Below are positions 25,776-35,107 of a DNA stretch of 64,000 nucleotides, piece after piece. Under the pieces are notes generated by a model. The model saw only the letters and a program-made list of their open reading frames with translations. It was not told the origin of the DNA and did no database searches. The stretch comes from an uncultured Pseudomonadota bacterium (GTDB lineage: Bacteria; Myxococcota_A; Bradymonadia; Bradymonadales; Bradymonadaceae). The stretch is taken from the NCBI GenBank assembly GCA_913057905.1, contig CAJXPB010000001.1, positions 186,001-250,000 of the forward strand. The letters run 5' to 3'. The position numbers and the translations under genes were made by a program. Every line of letters starts with the position of its first letter. Position 1 is the first letter of the stretch.

Positions 25776-27397
25776 TGACTCGCGACTCCAGAACATTCGG
25801 GACCCGACTCCTACCCTCTCCGTGGTTTCAGGTCGCCCTCGTCATCGCTGGGGGCACGGTCTACACGCTGGCTTTGGTGCGCCGAGGCCTCGCGCCGAGC
25901 GACATCGAAACCCTCGATGGAGCCAGAGACCTCGCGTCTCACCTCTCCGGAGGGGCGCCCGCTCAGACGCTCGCCGCCGACCACCCCTTCGCAGAGTGGC
26001 TTCTCGCATTCACCCACGGGCTGACCGGGACTCCCATGGCGACGCTCTGGGTCCTCGGAACCGCCGCGGCTGCGGCGACGGCTCTTCCAGCGGTATGGCA
26101 ACTCCTGTCGGGCCTGAAACGCCCGACGGCCCGCTGGAGTGGGTTCGTCGTATTCGCCGCATCTCCCATCGTCGTCGGCGCCTCGTCGGCCTCGTTTCCC
26201 GCCGCCCTGACGCTGGCGGTCTGGAGCTGGATTCTAGTCGGTCTCACGGCCGTACGTCGTGGCGCCTTCGAGCGTCTTCTCGCATGGGCCGGATGGGGAA
26301 TGATGATCTTTTTGTGGCCCCCTGCCCTTGTCTGGCTCGGCCTCTGGTTGTTGCTCGACGTTACTACGTCCCCGCCACCCGTACGACGTATCGACGGAGA
26401 CGGGAGCGAGACGGCCTCCGGGCTCGCACCGCGTCCTCGGGTGGCACTCGGCGATCTGCTGACGCCGGTGGCTTCTGCCGGATTGATGACGTTGATCCTT
26501 CCCGGGTTTCACGGCGGTGCAAAGGCCGGCTGGGAGACGTTTCTGCAGCACATCCTCGGCCACCGCGAGGGTCCCTTCTGGTTCGCCGGGTATCTGTATG
26601 CCGAAGCCAGGCCTCCCCTCTGGGCTGGCCTGGAGCTCTACGTCTGGAGCTGGCCGGCGGCGGTGGTCATCGCCGGCCTTGTCGGCTGGGCTATGGTCAC
26701 CTGGCGCAGCCCGGTGCGCGACGAGGACAGCCGCATTCGCGAACGGCGACGTCGCCGTGGCGCCCGGCTCGTCACCTGGGGTCTGCCCTTCACCTGGTTG
26801 ATCCCGTGGCTCACACGTCATGCGTCCTGGGGAAGCGTCGAAGTCAGTCTGATCGCCGCGCCGATCGTCGCGCTGGCAGCCGGAACGGCGATCGACGGGC
26901 TTCTCGATGCCATCGACAACCTGGAGGATGGACCGGTTCAGTTGTCGTGGCTTCCCCTCTTGGCGGCCCTGGCAGTTGCGCTGTCGACCGTGGTGGCGAG
27001 CGTCCGGTCCCACCCGTTGCAGGGCAGCTACTACAACGGCGCACTCGGTGGCCTGCCGGCGGCCGTCGAGCGCGGGCATCGCCCCTCCCGCGACCATGTC
27101 CTCCCGGTCGCGGCTGTTCTCGACCTGCCTGCCGACAGAAAGGTCTTTGCGCTGGACGATCACGGACGTCTCGAACGCTACGCCCAATTCGGCTGGATCC
27201 CCGTCGCGCAACTCGCCGACGGTCCCGATACGGCCGACCTGACCTTCCGCGCCCTTAAGAGTTTTGGGCCGGGTGACGCGGCCGACGGCCAGGCCAACCG
27301 TGCCGGCCCGGACATGGTCGTAGAGGTCACCTCGGGCCTGCGCACCTTTGGCGCCGACGGATTTCCGGTCTGGTTTGTCGAACCCGCTACCCGTTGA
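25772..27397 (+). CDS. Polytopic membrane protein, glycosyltransferase-like topology
   Basis: 541 residues with about nine to eleven hydrophobic helices (for example 12-33, 80-104, 120-145, 155-180, 205-225, 270-290, 300-320, 345-365) and a soluble C-terminal domain from about 420. Early loops carry acidic residues (PSDIETLDGARDL) at the place where GT-C enzymes such as ArnT or PMT keep a catalytic Asp. The layout and late soluble domain resemble this class, but no diagnostic motif is clear. Start chosen at the ATG overlapping the previous stop (ATGA). It may use polyprenyl-linked sugars (inference). Confidence 0.5.
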   Translation: MMTRDSRTFGTRLLPSPWFQVALVIAGGTVYTLALVRRGLAPSDIETLDGARDLASHLSGGAPAQTLAADHPFAEWLLAFTHGLTGTPMATLWVLGTAAAAATALPAVWQLLSGLKRPTARWSGFVVFAASPIVVGASSASFPAALTLAVWSWILVGLTAVRRGAFERLLAWAGWGMMIFLWPPALVWLGLWLLLDVTTSPPPVRRIDGDGSETASGLAPRPRVALGDLLTPVASAGLMTLILPGFHGGAKAGWETFLQHILGHREGPFWFAGYLYAEARPPLWAGLELYVWSWPAAVVIAGLVGWAMVTWRSPVRDEDSRIRERRRRRGARLVTWGLPFTWLIPWLTRHASWGSVEVSLIAAPIVALAAGTAIDGLLDAIDNLEDGPVQLSWLPLLAALAVALSTVVASVRSHPLQGSYYNGALGGLPAAVERGHRPSRDHVLPVAAVLDLPADRKVFALDDHGRLERYAQFGWIPVAQLADGPDTADLTFRALKSFGPGDAADGQANRAGPDMVVEVTSGLRTFGADGFPVWFVEPATR

Positions 27398-27403
27398 CGC
27401 TCT

Positions 27404-27419
27404 CGGTTCCAAAGAACCG
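27404..27419. terminator. Hairpin between convergent genes
   Basis: CGGTTC (27404-27409) and GAACCG (27414-27419) pair around CAAA. It lies 7 bases after the membrane protein stop and 14 bases after the CoA-transferase stop on the other strand. There is no T-run, so it is a weak bidirectional candidate. Confidence 0.3.
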
Positions 27420-27432
27420 TGGTTCCGACCCG

Positions 27433-28578
27433 TTACTCGGATTCGACAGCACGACGCGTCGACTCGTCGACGCCGTAGTCCTTCAGCACATCGGCGGTGT
27501 GCTCGCCGAGCTCCGGTGCCGCTACCTGGTCGGCAGCCTCTGGCGTGGCAGGGGTGCGCGTCTGCCGCACCCCACCTAGCTCGAAGAATCGGTCGCGCAT
27601 CTCGAAGAGCGCATCGTCGACGACCTCGTCGACGGTCTGGACGGCTTCGACGCACGCGTCGACATCGCCGAAGACGTCTCTCCAGTGGTCCAGGTCGTGT
27701 TGGCGGATCTCGGAGGCGACCTTCGTGCGAGCGGCCTCGCCGGGCTCACCCCGATCCAGCCCATCGGTCGCCAGCTCCGGGCACCCGAGGGTTTCGACAA
27801 AGGCCGTCCAGAACTCCGGCTCGAGAGCCCCGACCGCCAGGTAGCGATCATCGGCGGTCCGGTACAGGTCGTAGGCGGGCACGCCCCCGTCGAGTAGCCC
27901 CTCGCCGGGCGGCTCCTCGGCGCCGGCGGCATGCATCGCGATGCGCGGTGCCAGGAGGCTCAGCGCACCATCGGCCATGCTGATATCCAGTTGGCAGCCT
28001 CCCGCCCCGCGCTCTCGAGCGTACAGTGCCGTCGCCAGACAGAAGGCCGCATAGAGGGCCCCTCCGGCGAGGTCGGCGACCTGAAACCCCGGAATGGTCG
28101 GGGGTTCGCCGGACCGGGCGTTGTGATGGAGTAGACCGGTCCGCGCGATGACATTCAGGTCGTGTGCGGCGGCCTCCGGGCCGTCGCGGCCGTACCCGGA
28201 GATCGAACAGACGACGAGCTCTTCGTTGAGTTGCCGAAGCGAATCCGGTGAGAGTCCCAGGCGACTCAAGACGCCGGGTCGAAACGATTCGACGACGACA
28301 TCCGCCGATGCGACCATCTGGCGGAACGCCTCCCGACCGTGTTCGCTTTTGAGGTCGAGCGCGATCGAACGCTTGTTTCGGTTCAGGGCCGAAAATAAAA
28401 CGCCCCGGCCATCCACGAAGGGTGGATAGGCCCGGGCGTAATCGCCGACCTCGGGCGCTTCGACTTTTACGACGTCGGCGCCCAGGTCGGCGTACAGCAG
28501 AGTGGCGAAGGGCCCCGGCAGAAGTCGAGTCAAATCGAGTACGTCGAGACCCCCGAAGGCTCCGCTCAGAGGATGCAT
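27433..28578 (-). CDS. Family III acyl-CoA transferase/racemase (CaiB/BaiF, AMACR-like)
   Basis: 381 residues. The N-terminus LDLTRLLPGPFATLLYADLGADVVKVEAPEVGDYAR and ALNRNKRSIALDLKSEHGREAF are the family signatures. The catalytic Asp is in FQVADLAGGALYAAF. Members either move CoA between acids or epimerise 2-methylacyl-CoA. The closeness to alpha-methylacyl-CoA racemases (short form, GFGGLDVLDLTRLLPGP opening) and the neighbouring SCP-2 gene favour a branched-chain or sterol-type fatty acid role. It lies 13 bases after the SCP-2 gene in the same operon. Exact substrate unknown. Confidence 0.85.
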   Translation of the reverse strand: MHPLSGAFGGLDVLDLTRLLPGPFATLLYADLGADVVKVEAPEVGDYARAYPPFVDGRGVLFSALNRNKRSIALDLKSEHGREAFRQMVASADVVVESFRPGVLSRLGLSPDSLRQLNEELVVCSISGYGRDGPEAAAHDLNVIARTGLLHHNARSGEPPTIPGFQVADLAGGALYAAFCLATALYARERGAGGCQLDISMADGALSLLAPRIAMHAAGAEEPPGEGLLDGGVPAYDLYRTADDRYLAVGALEPEFWTAFVETLGCPELATDGLDRGEPGEAARTKVASEIRQHDLDHWRDVFGDVDACVEAVQTVDEVVDDALFEMRDRFFELGGVRQTRTPATPEAADQVAAPELGEHTADVLKDYGVDESTRRAVESE

Positions 28579-28591
28579 GGGTCCATCCCCG

Positions 28592-28906
28592 TCAGCCGAT
28601 GAATTTCTGCAGTTTCAGGGCGAGCCCCATGTCGCCTTCGACCGAGATCTTGCCCATCATAAAGAGCTGTTGGCCCGAGAGGTCACCCTCCCACATACCA
28701 ACGAAATCGTCCTCGGAGACGGTGATTTTGCAGTCGAAATCTCCGTGTTCGCCTTCACTGACCCAGTCACTGCTCTTCGTGAAGTCGATGTTCCAGACAT
28801 CATCTCCGATGTGGAACTCGTAGACGGCATCGATGTCATCGATGTCGTCATTGGTCTTGAGCTTCTCGGGGAGAGTCTCGCTGAAGATCTCGTTGGCCGT
28901 GGTCAT
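28592..28906 (-). CDS. SCP-2 sterol/lipid-transfer domain protein
   Basis: 104 residues, a stand-alone SCP-2 fold. Pattern: VYEFHIGDDVWNIDFTKSSDWVSEGEHGDFDCKITVSEDDFVGMWEGDLSGQQLFMMGKISVEGDMGLALKLQKFIG, the last part of which is the conserved 'lf..GKikieGd..lA.kl..l' motif. No signal peptide, so cytoplasmic. It binds fatty acyl-CoA or other lipids. ATG has AAGGAG upstream. Co-transcribed with the AMACR-like gene, which suggests it carries that enzyme's acyl-CoA. Confidence 0.88.
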   Translation of the reverse strand: MTTANEIFSETLPEKLKTNDDIDDIDAVYEFHIGDDVWNIDFTKSSDWVSEGEHGDFDCKITVSEDDFVGMWEGDLSGQQLFMMGKISVEGDMGLALKLQKFIG

Positions 28907-28960
28907 GGATTCGCTCCTTGGAAGATCAGCGGGTTAACAACTACGCAAAACGTACGTCAG

Positions 28961-28989
28961 GAAATAGCACGGTCCTGTATTGACGACAA
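28961..28989 (-). promoter_or_regulatory. Possible promoter of the SCP-2/CoA-transferase operon
   Basis: On the minus strand TTGTCG (28989-28984), a 17-base spacer and TATTTC (28966-28961). Four and three matches to consensus. The position (55 bases before the ATG) is right, and the gap is shared with the divergent NAD kinase gene. Confidence 0.35.
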
Positions 28990-29093
28990 GTGAGTCGGCG
29001 CTCATTCCGCCTTGTCACGGCTGCGCCGAGCGTCCTATATCGAAGGGGTGCTTTGTGGATGTCCCGAATAGCGCAGACCGGACCCGAGGCTCC

Positions 29094-29993
29094 ATGGTTT
29101 CTGCCGACCCGCATATTCTCGTCGCCTACAAACGGACCCGCTACGAACACTACGTCGTAGAAGGCGACGACCCTTCGATCCAGGCGTTGATCGACGAGGA
29201 CGACGAAAGCGTCCGAGACCTCGTCGATGCCCACGAAACCCACAAGGCCAACCTCCAGCGGGTGCTGGACCACCTCCGCGACGAAGGCTTCGATTTCACC
29301 CCGATGTATCGTGGAGACCTCAATTCGACCGACGAGTACGACCTGGTGATCACCTGCGGCGGCGACGGCACCGTGCTCGACGTCTCCCATCACGTCGACT
29401 CGGTCCCGATGCTCGCCGTCAATTCTCATCCGAACTCCAGCGTCGGGTACTTTTGCGCCGGCGACGCCGACGCCTTTCCCGAGCTGCTGGAGCAGACCCT
29501 CGAAGCACAGTGGCGCCCCTACGAGCTCTCGCGCTTTCAGGTCTCGATCAACGGCACCCCCATCGAGTTCCCCGTCCTCAACGACGTCCTCTTCGGGCAT
29601 TCGAATCCGGCCGCCGTCTCGAGGTACACGATCGAGGTCGACGGCGGCGAGCCCGAGGAACAGCGCTCCAGCGGCATCTGGATCTCGACACCCGCCGGGT
29701 CGACGGCCGCCATTCGCTCCGCCGGGGGCTTCGTCTTGCCGCTGGACAGCAACTACCTGGAATTTCTGGTGCGCGAACCCTACCCGATGCTCGATCGGCC
29801 CTATCGCTACGAGAAGGGAATCCACCCGATCGGTGAACCCTTCAAGGTGGTCTCGCGCATGAAGAACGGGCGCGTCTTCATCGACGGTCCCCACATCACC
29901 CGCGATGTGACGGTCGGCGACGTGATCGAGGTCGGCGGCGGTGCGCCACCGTTGCGACTCTACGGCCTCGACGAGCGGCGCCGACACGGCTGA
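29094..29993 (+). CDS. NAD kinase (ATP-NAD kinase family)
   Basis: 299 residues. The diagnostic GGDGT motif is in LVITCGGDGTVLDVSHHV (about 85), followed by SVGYFC, FPVLNDVLFGHSNPAAVSRY (the Asn-Asp substrate pair) and WISTPAGSTAAIRSAGG (the conserved T-x-x-G-S-T-A segment). It phosphorylates NAD to NADP in the cytoplasm. ATG at 29094 has GAGG upstream; a longer frame back to 28980 adds only non-conserved residues. The N-terminal 80 residues (KRTRYEHYVVEGDDPSIQALIDEDDESVRDLV) are longer and more acidic than in E. coli NadK. Stand-alone gene. Confidence 0.88.
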   Translation: MVSADPHILVAYKRTRYEHYVVEGDDPSIQALIDEDDESVRDLVDAHETHKANLQRVLDHLRDEGFDFTPMYRGDLNSTDEYDLVITCGGDGTVLDVSHHVDSVPMLAVNSHPNSSVGYFCAGDADAFPELLEQTLEAQWRPYELSRFQVSINGTPIEFPVLNDVLFGHSNPAAVSRYTIEVDGGEPEEQRSSGIWISTPAGSTAAIRSAGGFVLPLDSNYLEFLVREPYPMLDRPYRYEKGIHPIGEPFKVVSRMKNGRVFIDGPHITRDVTVGDVIEVGGGAPPLRLYGLDERRRHG

Positions 29994-30024
29994 GTGGCCT
30001 TCGAGACGTTTGCTCCGAAAATAA

Positions 30025-30052
30025 TTGCACCACCGGTCGGCTGTGATAGGCT
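30025..30052 (+). promoter_or_regulatory. Possible promoter for the SPOR-domain gene
   Basis: TTGCAC (30025-30030), a 16-base spacer and TAGGCT (30047-30052), 40 bases before the ATG, in a locally AT-richer stretch. Four and three matches to consensus. Confidence 0.3.
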
Positions 30053-30091
30053 CAAAGGTCCGAATCAGTCGCACCCTTTGACGCTACACTC

Positions 30092-30658
30092 ATGAGTCGC
30101 GGAAACTCCTCATCTGACGAGACGAGCTTCCTGAGGATGCTCGTCTGGACCATCCTTTTGGCACTGGTCTTCAGTGTCGGTCTCATCGCCGGTCAACGGA
30201 TGATTCGACGCGACCGCGTCAAACCCCTGGTGTCGGTCAGTCACCACGAAGCCGACGAACCGACCAGAGAGCCGACGACCTCCGACGAATCGGCCTCAGA
30301 GCAATTCTTTTCGTTCTACGATCGTCTCTCCGATGGCACCGCGTCGTCGGATTCCGCCGGCGACAACGCCGACAACGCGGCCGAGACATCGAACGGCGAG
30401 CCGGACAGCGAGCCCGAGGCTCCGGCAAAATACGCCCTTCAGGTCGGAGCCCACCCCAAGATGGAAGGAGCCAAAACGCAGGTAGTGAAACTGGAGGCCC
30501 GAGGACTCGACCCGTACGTGGTCACGGTCCAACGCGACGACGGCGAGACGTATTACCGCGTGCGGATCGGCAAGTTCTCGACCATGAAGGAAGTGGAGAC
30601 CTTCAAATCCGAGATCGCACGCACCCGGGGCGTGGATGCCATGATCACACCCCTGTAG
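30092..30658 (+). CDS. SPOR-domain membrane protein
   Basis: 188 residues. One membrane helix (about 13-34, MLVWTILLALVFSVGLIAGQ) places the rest in the periplasm. An acidic Ser/Asp-rich linker runs to about 110, then a C-terminal SPOR domain (KYALQVGAHPKMEGAKTQVVKLEARGLDPYVVTVQRDDGETYYRVRIGKF) with the expected beta-alpha-beta repeats. SPOR domains bind denuded septal glycan, so a role at division or polar wall sites is likely, as in FtsN or DamX. It ends one base before the convergent PATAN gene. Confidence 0.85.
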   Translation: MSRGNSSSDETSFLRMLVWTILLALVFSVGLIAGQRMIRRDRVKPLVSVSHHEADEPTREPTTSDESASEQFFSFYDRLSDGTASSDSAGDNADNAAETSNGEPDSEPEAPAKYALQVGAHPKMEGAKTQVVKLEARGLDPYVVTVQRDDGETYYRVRIGKFSTMKEVETFKSEIARTRGVDAMITPL

Positions 30659-30659
30659 G

Positions 30660-32708
30660 TCATCCGCGAGTCCGGGTCACCGACGAGGGATGCGCATCGC
30701 CGATGTGCGCCCTGGTCTCCTCCAATGAGTCGTTGGCGCGCGTGTCGTCGGGTTGAATTTCCAGAAGCCGACGCAACGCATCCTGAGCCTGGTCCCACTG
30801 GCCGCGCCGCTTGGCGAGCTCCGCCTGCTTTCGAAAGATCGAGACGGCGTGTTGAAGCTTGTATCCTGGCATGATCTTTTGCCGATACTCATGGCGCGAA
30901 GGTCTGTCCTTGAGCACCTCGTACGCCTTGTCGAGCCGTTGCTGGATCTCCTCGAGCTTCTTGCGGTCGGTTCGCTCGGCTTCGATGCCGGGATCCGACC
31001 AGGTGAACTTCTCCTTGCACCAGCGGTAGTGCTGGTGGACCTCTTCATCAAAGCTCGACCAGTGGACGTTGATGACCTCGAAGTACGAGGCCTTGTGTAC
31101 GCTGAGGTGTTTGACGTGGATATCGCGCAGCATCTCGCGCCGGGCGAACTCGGGGTCCCGACCCGCCGGGGCCAACTCGACGAGTCCGGCGGAGCGAAGT
31201 GCAAAGATCACGGAGACGGTCTCCGCCGGCGGCAGGAAGCTGGCGGTCACGACCTCTTCGAGCGGGCGACGGCCGTCCACCAGCCGGCGCACGAGCTCCT
31301 TGTGGCCGGCGTCGGTGAAGGCGCGTTCGATCCGGCCCGCCGACGATTCGCCACAGGTCGGATAGGTGTGGCCATGAGCGTCGACCAGCCCCATCCGATC
31401 GTCGACCGAGAGTTGATTGAACCGTTCGTATCGACGGCGAAACACGACGAGTTCGGCCGCCACATGGGTTCGTAGAGACGCATCTCCGGCATCGGGCTCG
31501 GGGATGACGTCGGTCGGAAAAAGACCCGCCCTGCCCGAAGGACCGTCGCAGGTTTCCTGCAACAAATACGAGATCCGGCCCGCCGATGCCCGCCGGATCG
31601 TCTCGGCATCCATGATCCCGAGTTCCAGCAGACTTCGCTCCAGCGAGTGCTCATTTTCGTGGGCATGGCTGGCGGCCTCGGCCAACTCCTCCTTTGAAAT
31701 TCGCTTGGCCATGCGAAGCATCGGGCCGAGTTCGTCGCGCGCCCGCTGCGGTCGGGTCGCCAGATGGGCAATAAACCCCTCGTCGAACCAGATTTGCACC
31801 CGGCGCGGCCGTGATTCGAACTGAACCATCCCCGAGAACCTGCTGTTCGACAGCTCGAGCAAAAGCTCGGAGAAATCCTGATTGGTGCGGACCTCGTCGC
31901 TTTGGTCGTCATCGACGGAGAGCCATTTCGAGCCCGGGCCGTGCCAGTACCAGCTCGCCTCTTCCCGTCGACCCAGCTCCTGGGTGACGGCATATCCGAT
32001 GACATCGGGGTCCTTGAGGTCGGCCGGCGTCGATTCAAAGAGGCTCGAGCGCACCGAATTCTCGCGCAGGCCGGTCTTGTCGGCCTCGGAGACGGCGTTG
32101 GGCGGGCCGACGTAGGTCGAATCGACATCCACCTCGCCGCGCCCGTCGATGGTCTCGACCGGCGATACGTCCGAGGGCCAGTCAGCCAGGGAGTCCGCAA
32201 GGCCCCGGATCGTATCGCGAGCCTCCTTCGTCAGATCGATGAGTTCCACGGCGGTCACGGGATCGTGTCGGTAGACGACCCGTCCCTCCGCCCAGAACTC
32301 TTGAGAACGCAGGGGCACCTCGACGTGTACGCTGACCTTCGCATTCAACTCCGGCGTCTCGTCGAGCTGGACCAGAATCCCGCCCACATTCTGGAGTTGC
32401 TGCAGAACCTGAGAGAGCATCTCCTCGTCGTCGACGACCACGCCGATGACCACGGACTCTCCGTCACGGGACACCTCTCCCATCACCGGCTGCGTCACCG
32501 ATGACAACAGCCCCGCACCCAAGGCGGGCGTCCCCGATCCCGAGGCCGCCGACTCCGCCGGCTTGCTCATCGCCTCGAGCTCGCCGGCGACCTCTTCGAG
32601 CCAGTTCGCAAGCCGTTCGGGCGACACGTCTCCCCAGTGATTCTGTATCCAGTGGCGCAGGTCCTCTTGAAACTCGGCGCCTTCGGCCTCGCCGAACGGT
32701 TCGCTCAT
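30660..32708 (-). CDS. PATAN/DUF4388-type protein with degenerate J-like and TPR C-terminus
   Basis: 682 residues from ATG at 32708. Domains in order: a short helical start; about 95-180, a PilZ-like strand region (SVHVEVPLRSQEFWAEGRVVYRHDPVTAVELIDL); about 280-420, a DUF4388/PATAN-like region (DFSELLLELSNSRFSGMVQFESRPRRVQIWFDEGFIAHL); about 560-640, a J-domain-like segment (YFEVINVHW...AYEVLKDRPSRHEYR) without the HPD tripeptide; and a final TPR (AELAKRRGQWDQAQDALRRLLEIQPDD). This combination is familiar in Myxococcota regulators that link second messengers and surface motility. No HPD means it should not stimulate DnaK in the usual way. Function otherwise unknown. Confidence 0.65.
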   Translation of the reverse strand: MSEPFGEAEGAEFQEDLRHWIQNHWGDVSPERLANWLEEVAGELEAMSKPAESAASGSGTPALGAGLLSSVTQPVMGEVSRDGESVVIGVVVDDEEMLSQVLQQLQNVGGILVQLDETPELNAKVSVHVEVPLRSQEFWAEGRVVYRHDPVTAVELIDLTKEARDTIRGLADSLADWPSDVSPVETIDGRGEVDVDSTYVGPPNAVSEADKTGLRENSVRSSLFESTPADLKDPDVIGYAVTQELGRREEASWYWHGPGSKWLSVDDDQSDEVRTNQDFSELLLELSNSRFSGMVQFESRPRRVQIWFDEGFIAHLATRPQRARDELGPMLRMAKRISKEELAEAASHAHENEHSLERSLLELGIMDAETIRRASAGRISYLLQETCDGPSGRAGLFPTDVIPEPDAGDASLRTHVAAELVVFRRRYERFNQLSVDDRMGLVDAHGHTYPTCGESSAGRIERAFTDAGHKELVRRLVDGRRPLEEVVTASFLPPAETVSVIFALRSAGLVELAPAGRDPEFARREMLRDIHVKHLSVHKASYFEVINVHWSSFDEEVHQHYRWCKEKFTWSDPGIEAERTDRKKLEEIQQRLDKAYEVLKDRPSRHEYRQKIMPGYKLQHAVSIFRKQAELAKRRGQWDQAQDALRRLLEIQPDDTRANDSLEETRAHIGDAHPSSVTRTRG

Positions 32709-32802
32709 CCTCGTCGCCTCAACGTCGTTCGAAAGGAGCGGTGCACAACGAGTGTAGAAGAGACTCCGCCGCGATGCGAGGAATTTGTCCCTGTCGAGAC
32801 GA

Positions 32803-34167
32803 TCATTCGTCGGGCCCCGCCGCATCGGGGTCGGGCACACCGTCGGTGTCGATCTCGCCGTCGGATTCCTCGTCATCGAGAGCCTTCGCCCAGCCCCTGG
32901 CAGGCTCCTCGTCGCCGGGCCGCGGCCGATCCCTGGGCAGTTCCGGATCCGGTACGTCGACGGGCCACTCCGGTTTCGGTTCGTTGGTCACCGGGTCGAC
33001 GCCCGAATAGTAGGCCGTCTTTTTGTAGTAGGCGACGATGTCGGGAAACAGCACCTTCAGCGCCCCAAACAGCGGGATGGCCAGCAACATCCCCAGCAGG
33101 CCCCAGAGTTCGGCACCGATGAGCAACACAATAATGACGGTCACCGGTTGCAGCCCCACTTTTCCGCCGACGACTTTCGGGGTGATGTAGTACCCCTCGA
33201 CCATCTGAACGACGAAGAAGACGACGCCGACCGCCAGCAGGCCCAGAAGCCCCGGCCAGTTGATGACAACCATCAACACGGCCAGCACGATCCCGATGGC
33301 GACCCCGAAGTACGGAATGAAATTGAGCATCCCCGCCAGCAGGCCGATGGCGATACCCGACTGGGCCTCGATCCCGATCCAGGCAAAGACGGCACCGAGG
33401 CCGATGGCGTAGAGTACGGCGAGTGTCGCCGCCACTTGGAGCTGCCCGCGAACCCAATCGCCGACCACCGTGTCCATCTTGCCGATGCGATCGAGCACGA
33501 AGTCACGGCGATGCGGGGGAATGTAGTCGACCAGCTTCTCCTTCATGACGTCGAAATCACGCAGGAAATAGAAGCTGAAGATCGGGATCATGACCATGTT
33601 GACCAGCCCGATCACGATCGCCCCGGTGCTGGAGACGATGTCCGTCGTCCAGGTGGTCACCTGATTGACCAGCCCGGGCAGCGAGTCGCGCAGAGAGTCG
33701 CCGTACTTGTCGATCGCTTCGGCCACGGTGGCCGGGACTTCGTACTCGAAGGTCCGCTCCACCCAGGGGATGAACCGATATTCGATCAGATCGAGCGCCT
33801 GCGGAAACTGTTCGCCGACCCGTCGCACCTGCTGGACGATGGTTGGATACAGAAACAGCGCAAAGACGACACCGAGGCCGAGTGCCCCCGCGATCACCAC
33901 CATGATCCCGGCGCTTCGGACTACGCCCCGCTCTTCGAACCAGTCGATCAACGGGTCGAACAGGTACGCGATAATCAAGCTAAGAAACACCGGGAACAGG
34001 ACGCTCCCGATGGCGTTCATAAACACATAGATCAGGCCGAGAATCGCAGCCCAGTACCCGAAGCGAGCAAGCAGATACAGATACTTCGTATACTGATGCC
34101 AACGCCGCTCCTTATGGGCGGGCTCGCCGTTGTCGGAAGGGTCTTCGGTGTCGGCGTCTTCAACCAT
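32803..34167 (-). CDS. AI-2E/PerM family membrane transporter
   Basis: 454 residues. About eight membrane helices, with the family's amphipathic middle: YAIGLGAVFAWIGIEAQSGIAIGLLAGMLNFIPYFGVAIGIVLAVLM is the classic 'l.gl.a.ip.vG.iig..p' core, followed by VVGGKVGLQPVTVIIVLLIGAELWGLLGMLLAIPL. Members export small molecules such as autoinducer-2 or act as Na+/H+ antiporters; the substrate here is open. The last 50 residues are acidic and Pro-rich. ATG at 34167 (GGGAGA upstream) is preferred to a TTG at 34209, which would overlap the preceding gene. Confidence 0.88.
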   Translation of the reverse strand: MVEDADTEDPSDNGEPAHKERRWHQYTKYLYLLARFGYWAAILGLIYVFMNAIGSVLFPVFLSLIIAYLFDPLIDWFEERGVVRSAGIMVVIAGALGLGVVFALFLYPTIVQQVRRVGEQFPQALDLIEYRFIPWVERTFEYEVPATVAEAIDKYGDSLRDSLPGLVNQVTTWTTDIVSSTGAIVIGLVNMVMIPIFSFYFLRDFDVMKEKLVDYIPPHRRDFVLDRIGKMDTVVGDWVRGQLQVAATLAVLYAIGLGAVFAWIGIEAQSGIAIGLLAGMLNFIPYFGVAIGIVLAVLMVVINWPGLLGLLAVGVVFFVVQMVEGYYITPKVVGGKVGLQPVTVIIVLLIGAELWGLLGMLLAIPLFGALKVLFPDIVAYYKKTAYYSGVDPVTNEPKPEWPVDVPDPELPRDRPRPGDEEPARGWAKALDDEESDGEIDTDGVPDPDAAGPDE

Positions 34168-34177
34168 GGCTCTCCCG

Positions 34178-35107
34178 TCAGCGTCTCGAAGCTCCGCTTG
34201 GTCGCTCAAACCCCGAGGTCACGGTCACGTCCCACCCCAGGGCACCCGCGGGGGAGGTGTCGCGCCGGCGCATCCTCAATCCTCGAACGTCCACGGACTC
34301 GAGCAGTCGCCCGGCCCGTCGGATCAGTGCGTCGCCGTCGCGGGAGTCAGGATTGATCTCGAGCACGATCACGCCGTCGGTTGCCCAGGCGATGCCCACC
34401 GCATCGACGAACTCCGCCTCGACGAGGCGGCTTCTGAGCGTCTCGAGCACGGCGGCTCGCTTCAATCCGTGGAGCGCCAGTCCCGGCTCCCGCGAATCGA
34501 CGGGACCGATCGGGCCGGAACTGGCCACCAGGGTGCGGTTGAGCAATTCGGCGGTCGTATCGGCGACCGCCCGTCTGGCCTTTTCGACGAGCGGGGTCCT
34601 TCCCTCGCCGCGGTACAATTCACGCTCGAATTCGAATTCTCGGAGGATAGCGGCCTCTGACCCGGAGGTGTCGAGCAATTTCAGATCCGCCCGCACGCCC
34701 ACGGACTCGACGCCCCAGAGTGGCGACGCCAGGGTTCGGTCGAGGGTAATGCGTCCGGTCAACACGCGGTTTGCCCCCACGATCGACGCGAGCGCGGCGG
34801 CATTGTCGACCGACAGATCGGGCCGTCGGTAGATCGAGCTGATCCGCACGTCGTCGGCCGGCCGCAGGATGCGAACGCCGGCGTCGTCGAAGGCCGTACG
34901 AAGCGCGGTGTCGGTCTCGGTCCACGCCGGCTCGGTCGGGTTCGACCACCAGTATCGGGTCGCCGACCCCGGGTCGACGTCCTGTTCGACATGTTCAGTG
35001 ACCAGCGTGAGCACAGCCTGGCCGCCGGCAGCCTGCGCGTCGGCGGCAACCCCGCCGAGCGCGAGCGTCATGACTGCGAGGGCCACAATTCGTCGTATCA
35101 TTCCCAT
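34178..35107 (-). CDS. Secreted protein of unknown function
   Basis: 309 residues with a signal peptide (cleavage near ADAQAA). The mature region reads as mixed alpha/beta: VLTLVTEHVEQDVD, an ANRVLTGRITLDRTL segment and a later LETLRSRLVEAEFVDAVGIAWATDGVIVLEINPDSRDGDALIRRAGRLLESVDVRGLRM. It resembles proteins that assess surface-protein or flagellar-assembly components (GNA1162/FlgT-like), but this is only a resemblance. A second ATG at 35101 overlaps the guaA stop as ATGA and may be the true start. It sits between guaA and the AI-2E gene. Confidence 0.55.
   Translation of the reverse strand: MGMIRRIVALAVMTLALGGVAADAQAAGGQAVLTLVTEHVEQDVDPGSATRYWWSNPTEPAWTETDTALRTAFDDAGVRILRPADDVRISSIYRRPDLSVDNAAALASIVGANRVLTGRITLDRTLASPLWGVESVGVRADLKLLDTSGSEAAILREFEFERELYRGEGRTPLVEKARRAVADTTAELLNRTLVASSGPIGPVDSREPGLALHGLKRAAVLETLRSRLVEAEFVDAVGIAWATDGVIVLEINPDSRDGDALIRRAGRLLESVDVRGLRMRRRDTSPAGALGWDVTVTSGFERPSGASRR

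Noticed and set aside
32803..34209. Longer start for the AI-2E family gene at 34209
   Set aside because: It would be TTG, overlap the previous gene by 32 bases and add non-conserved residues. ATG at 34167 has a ribosome-binding site.
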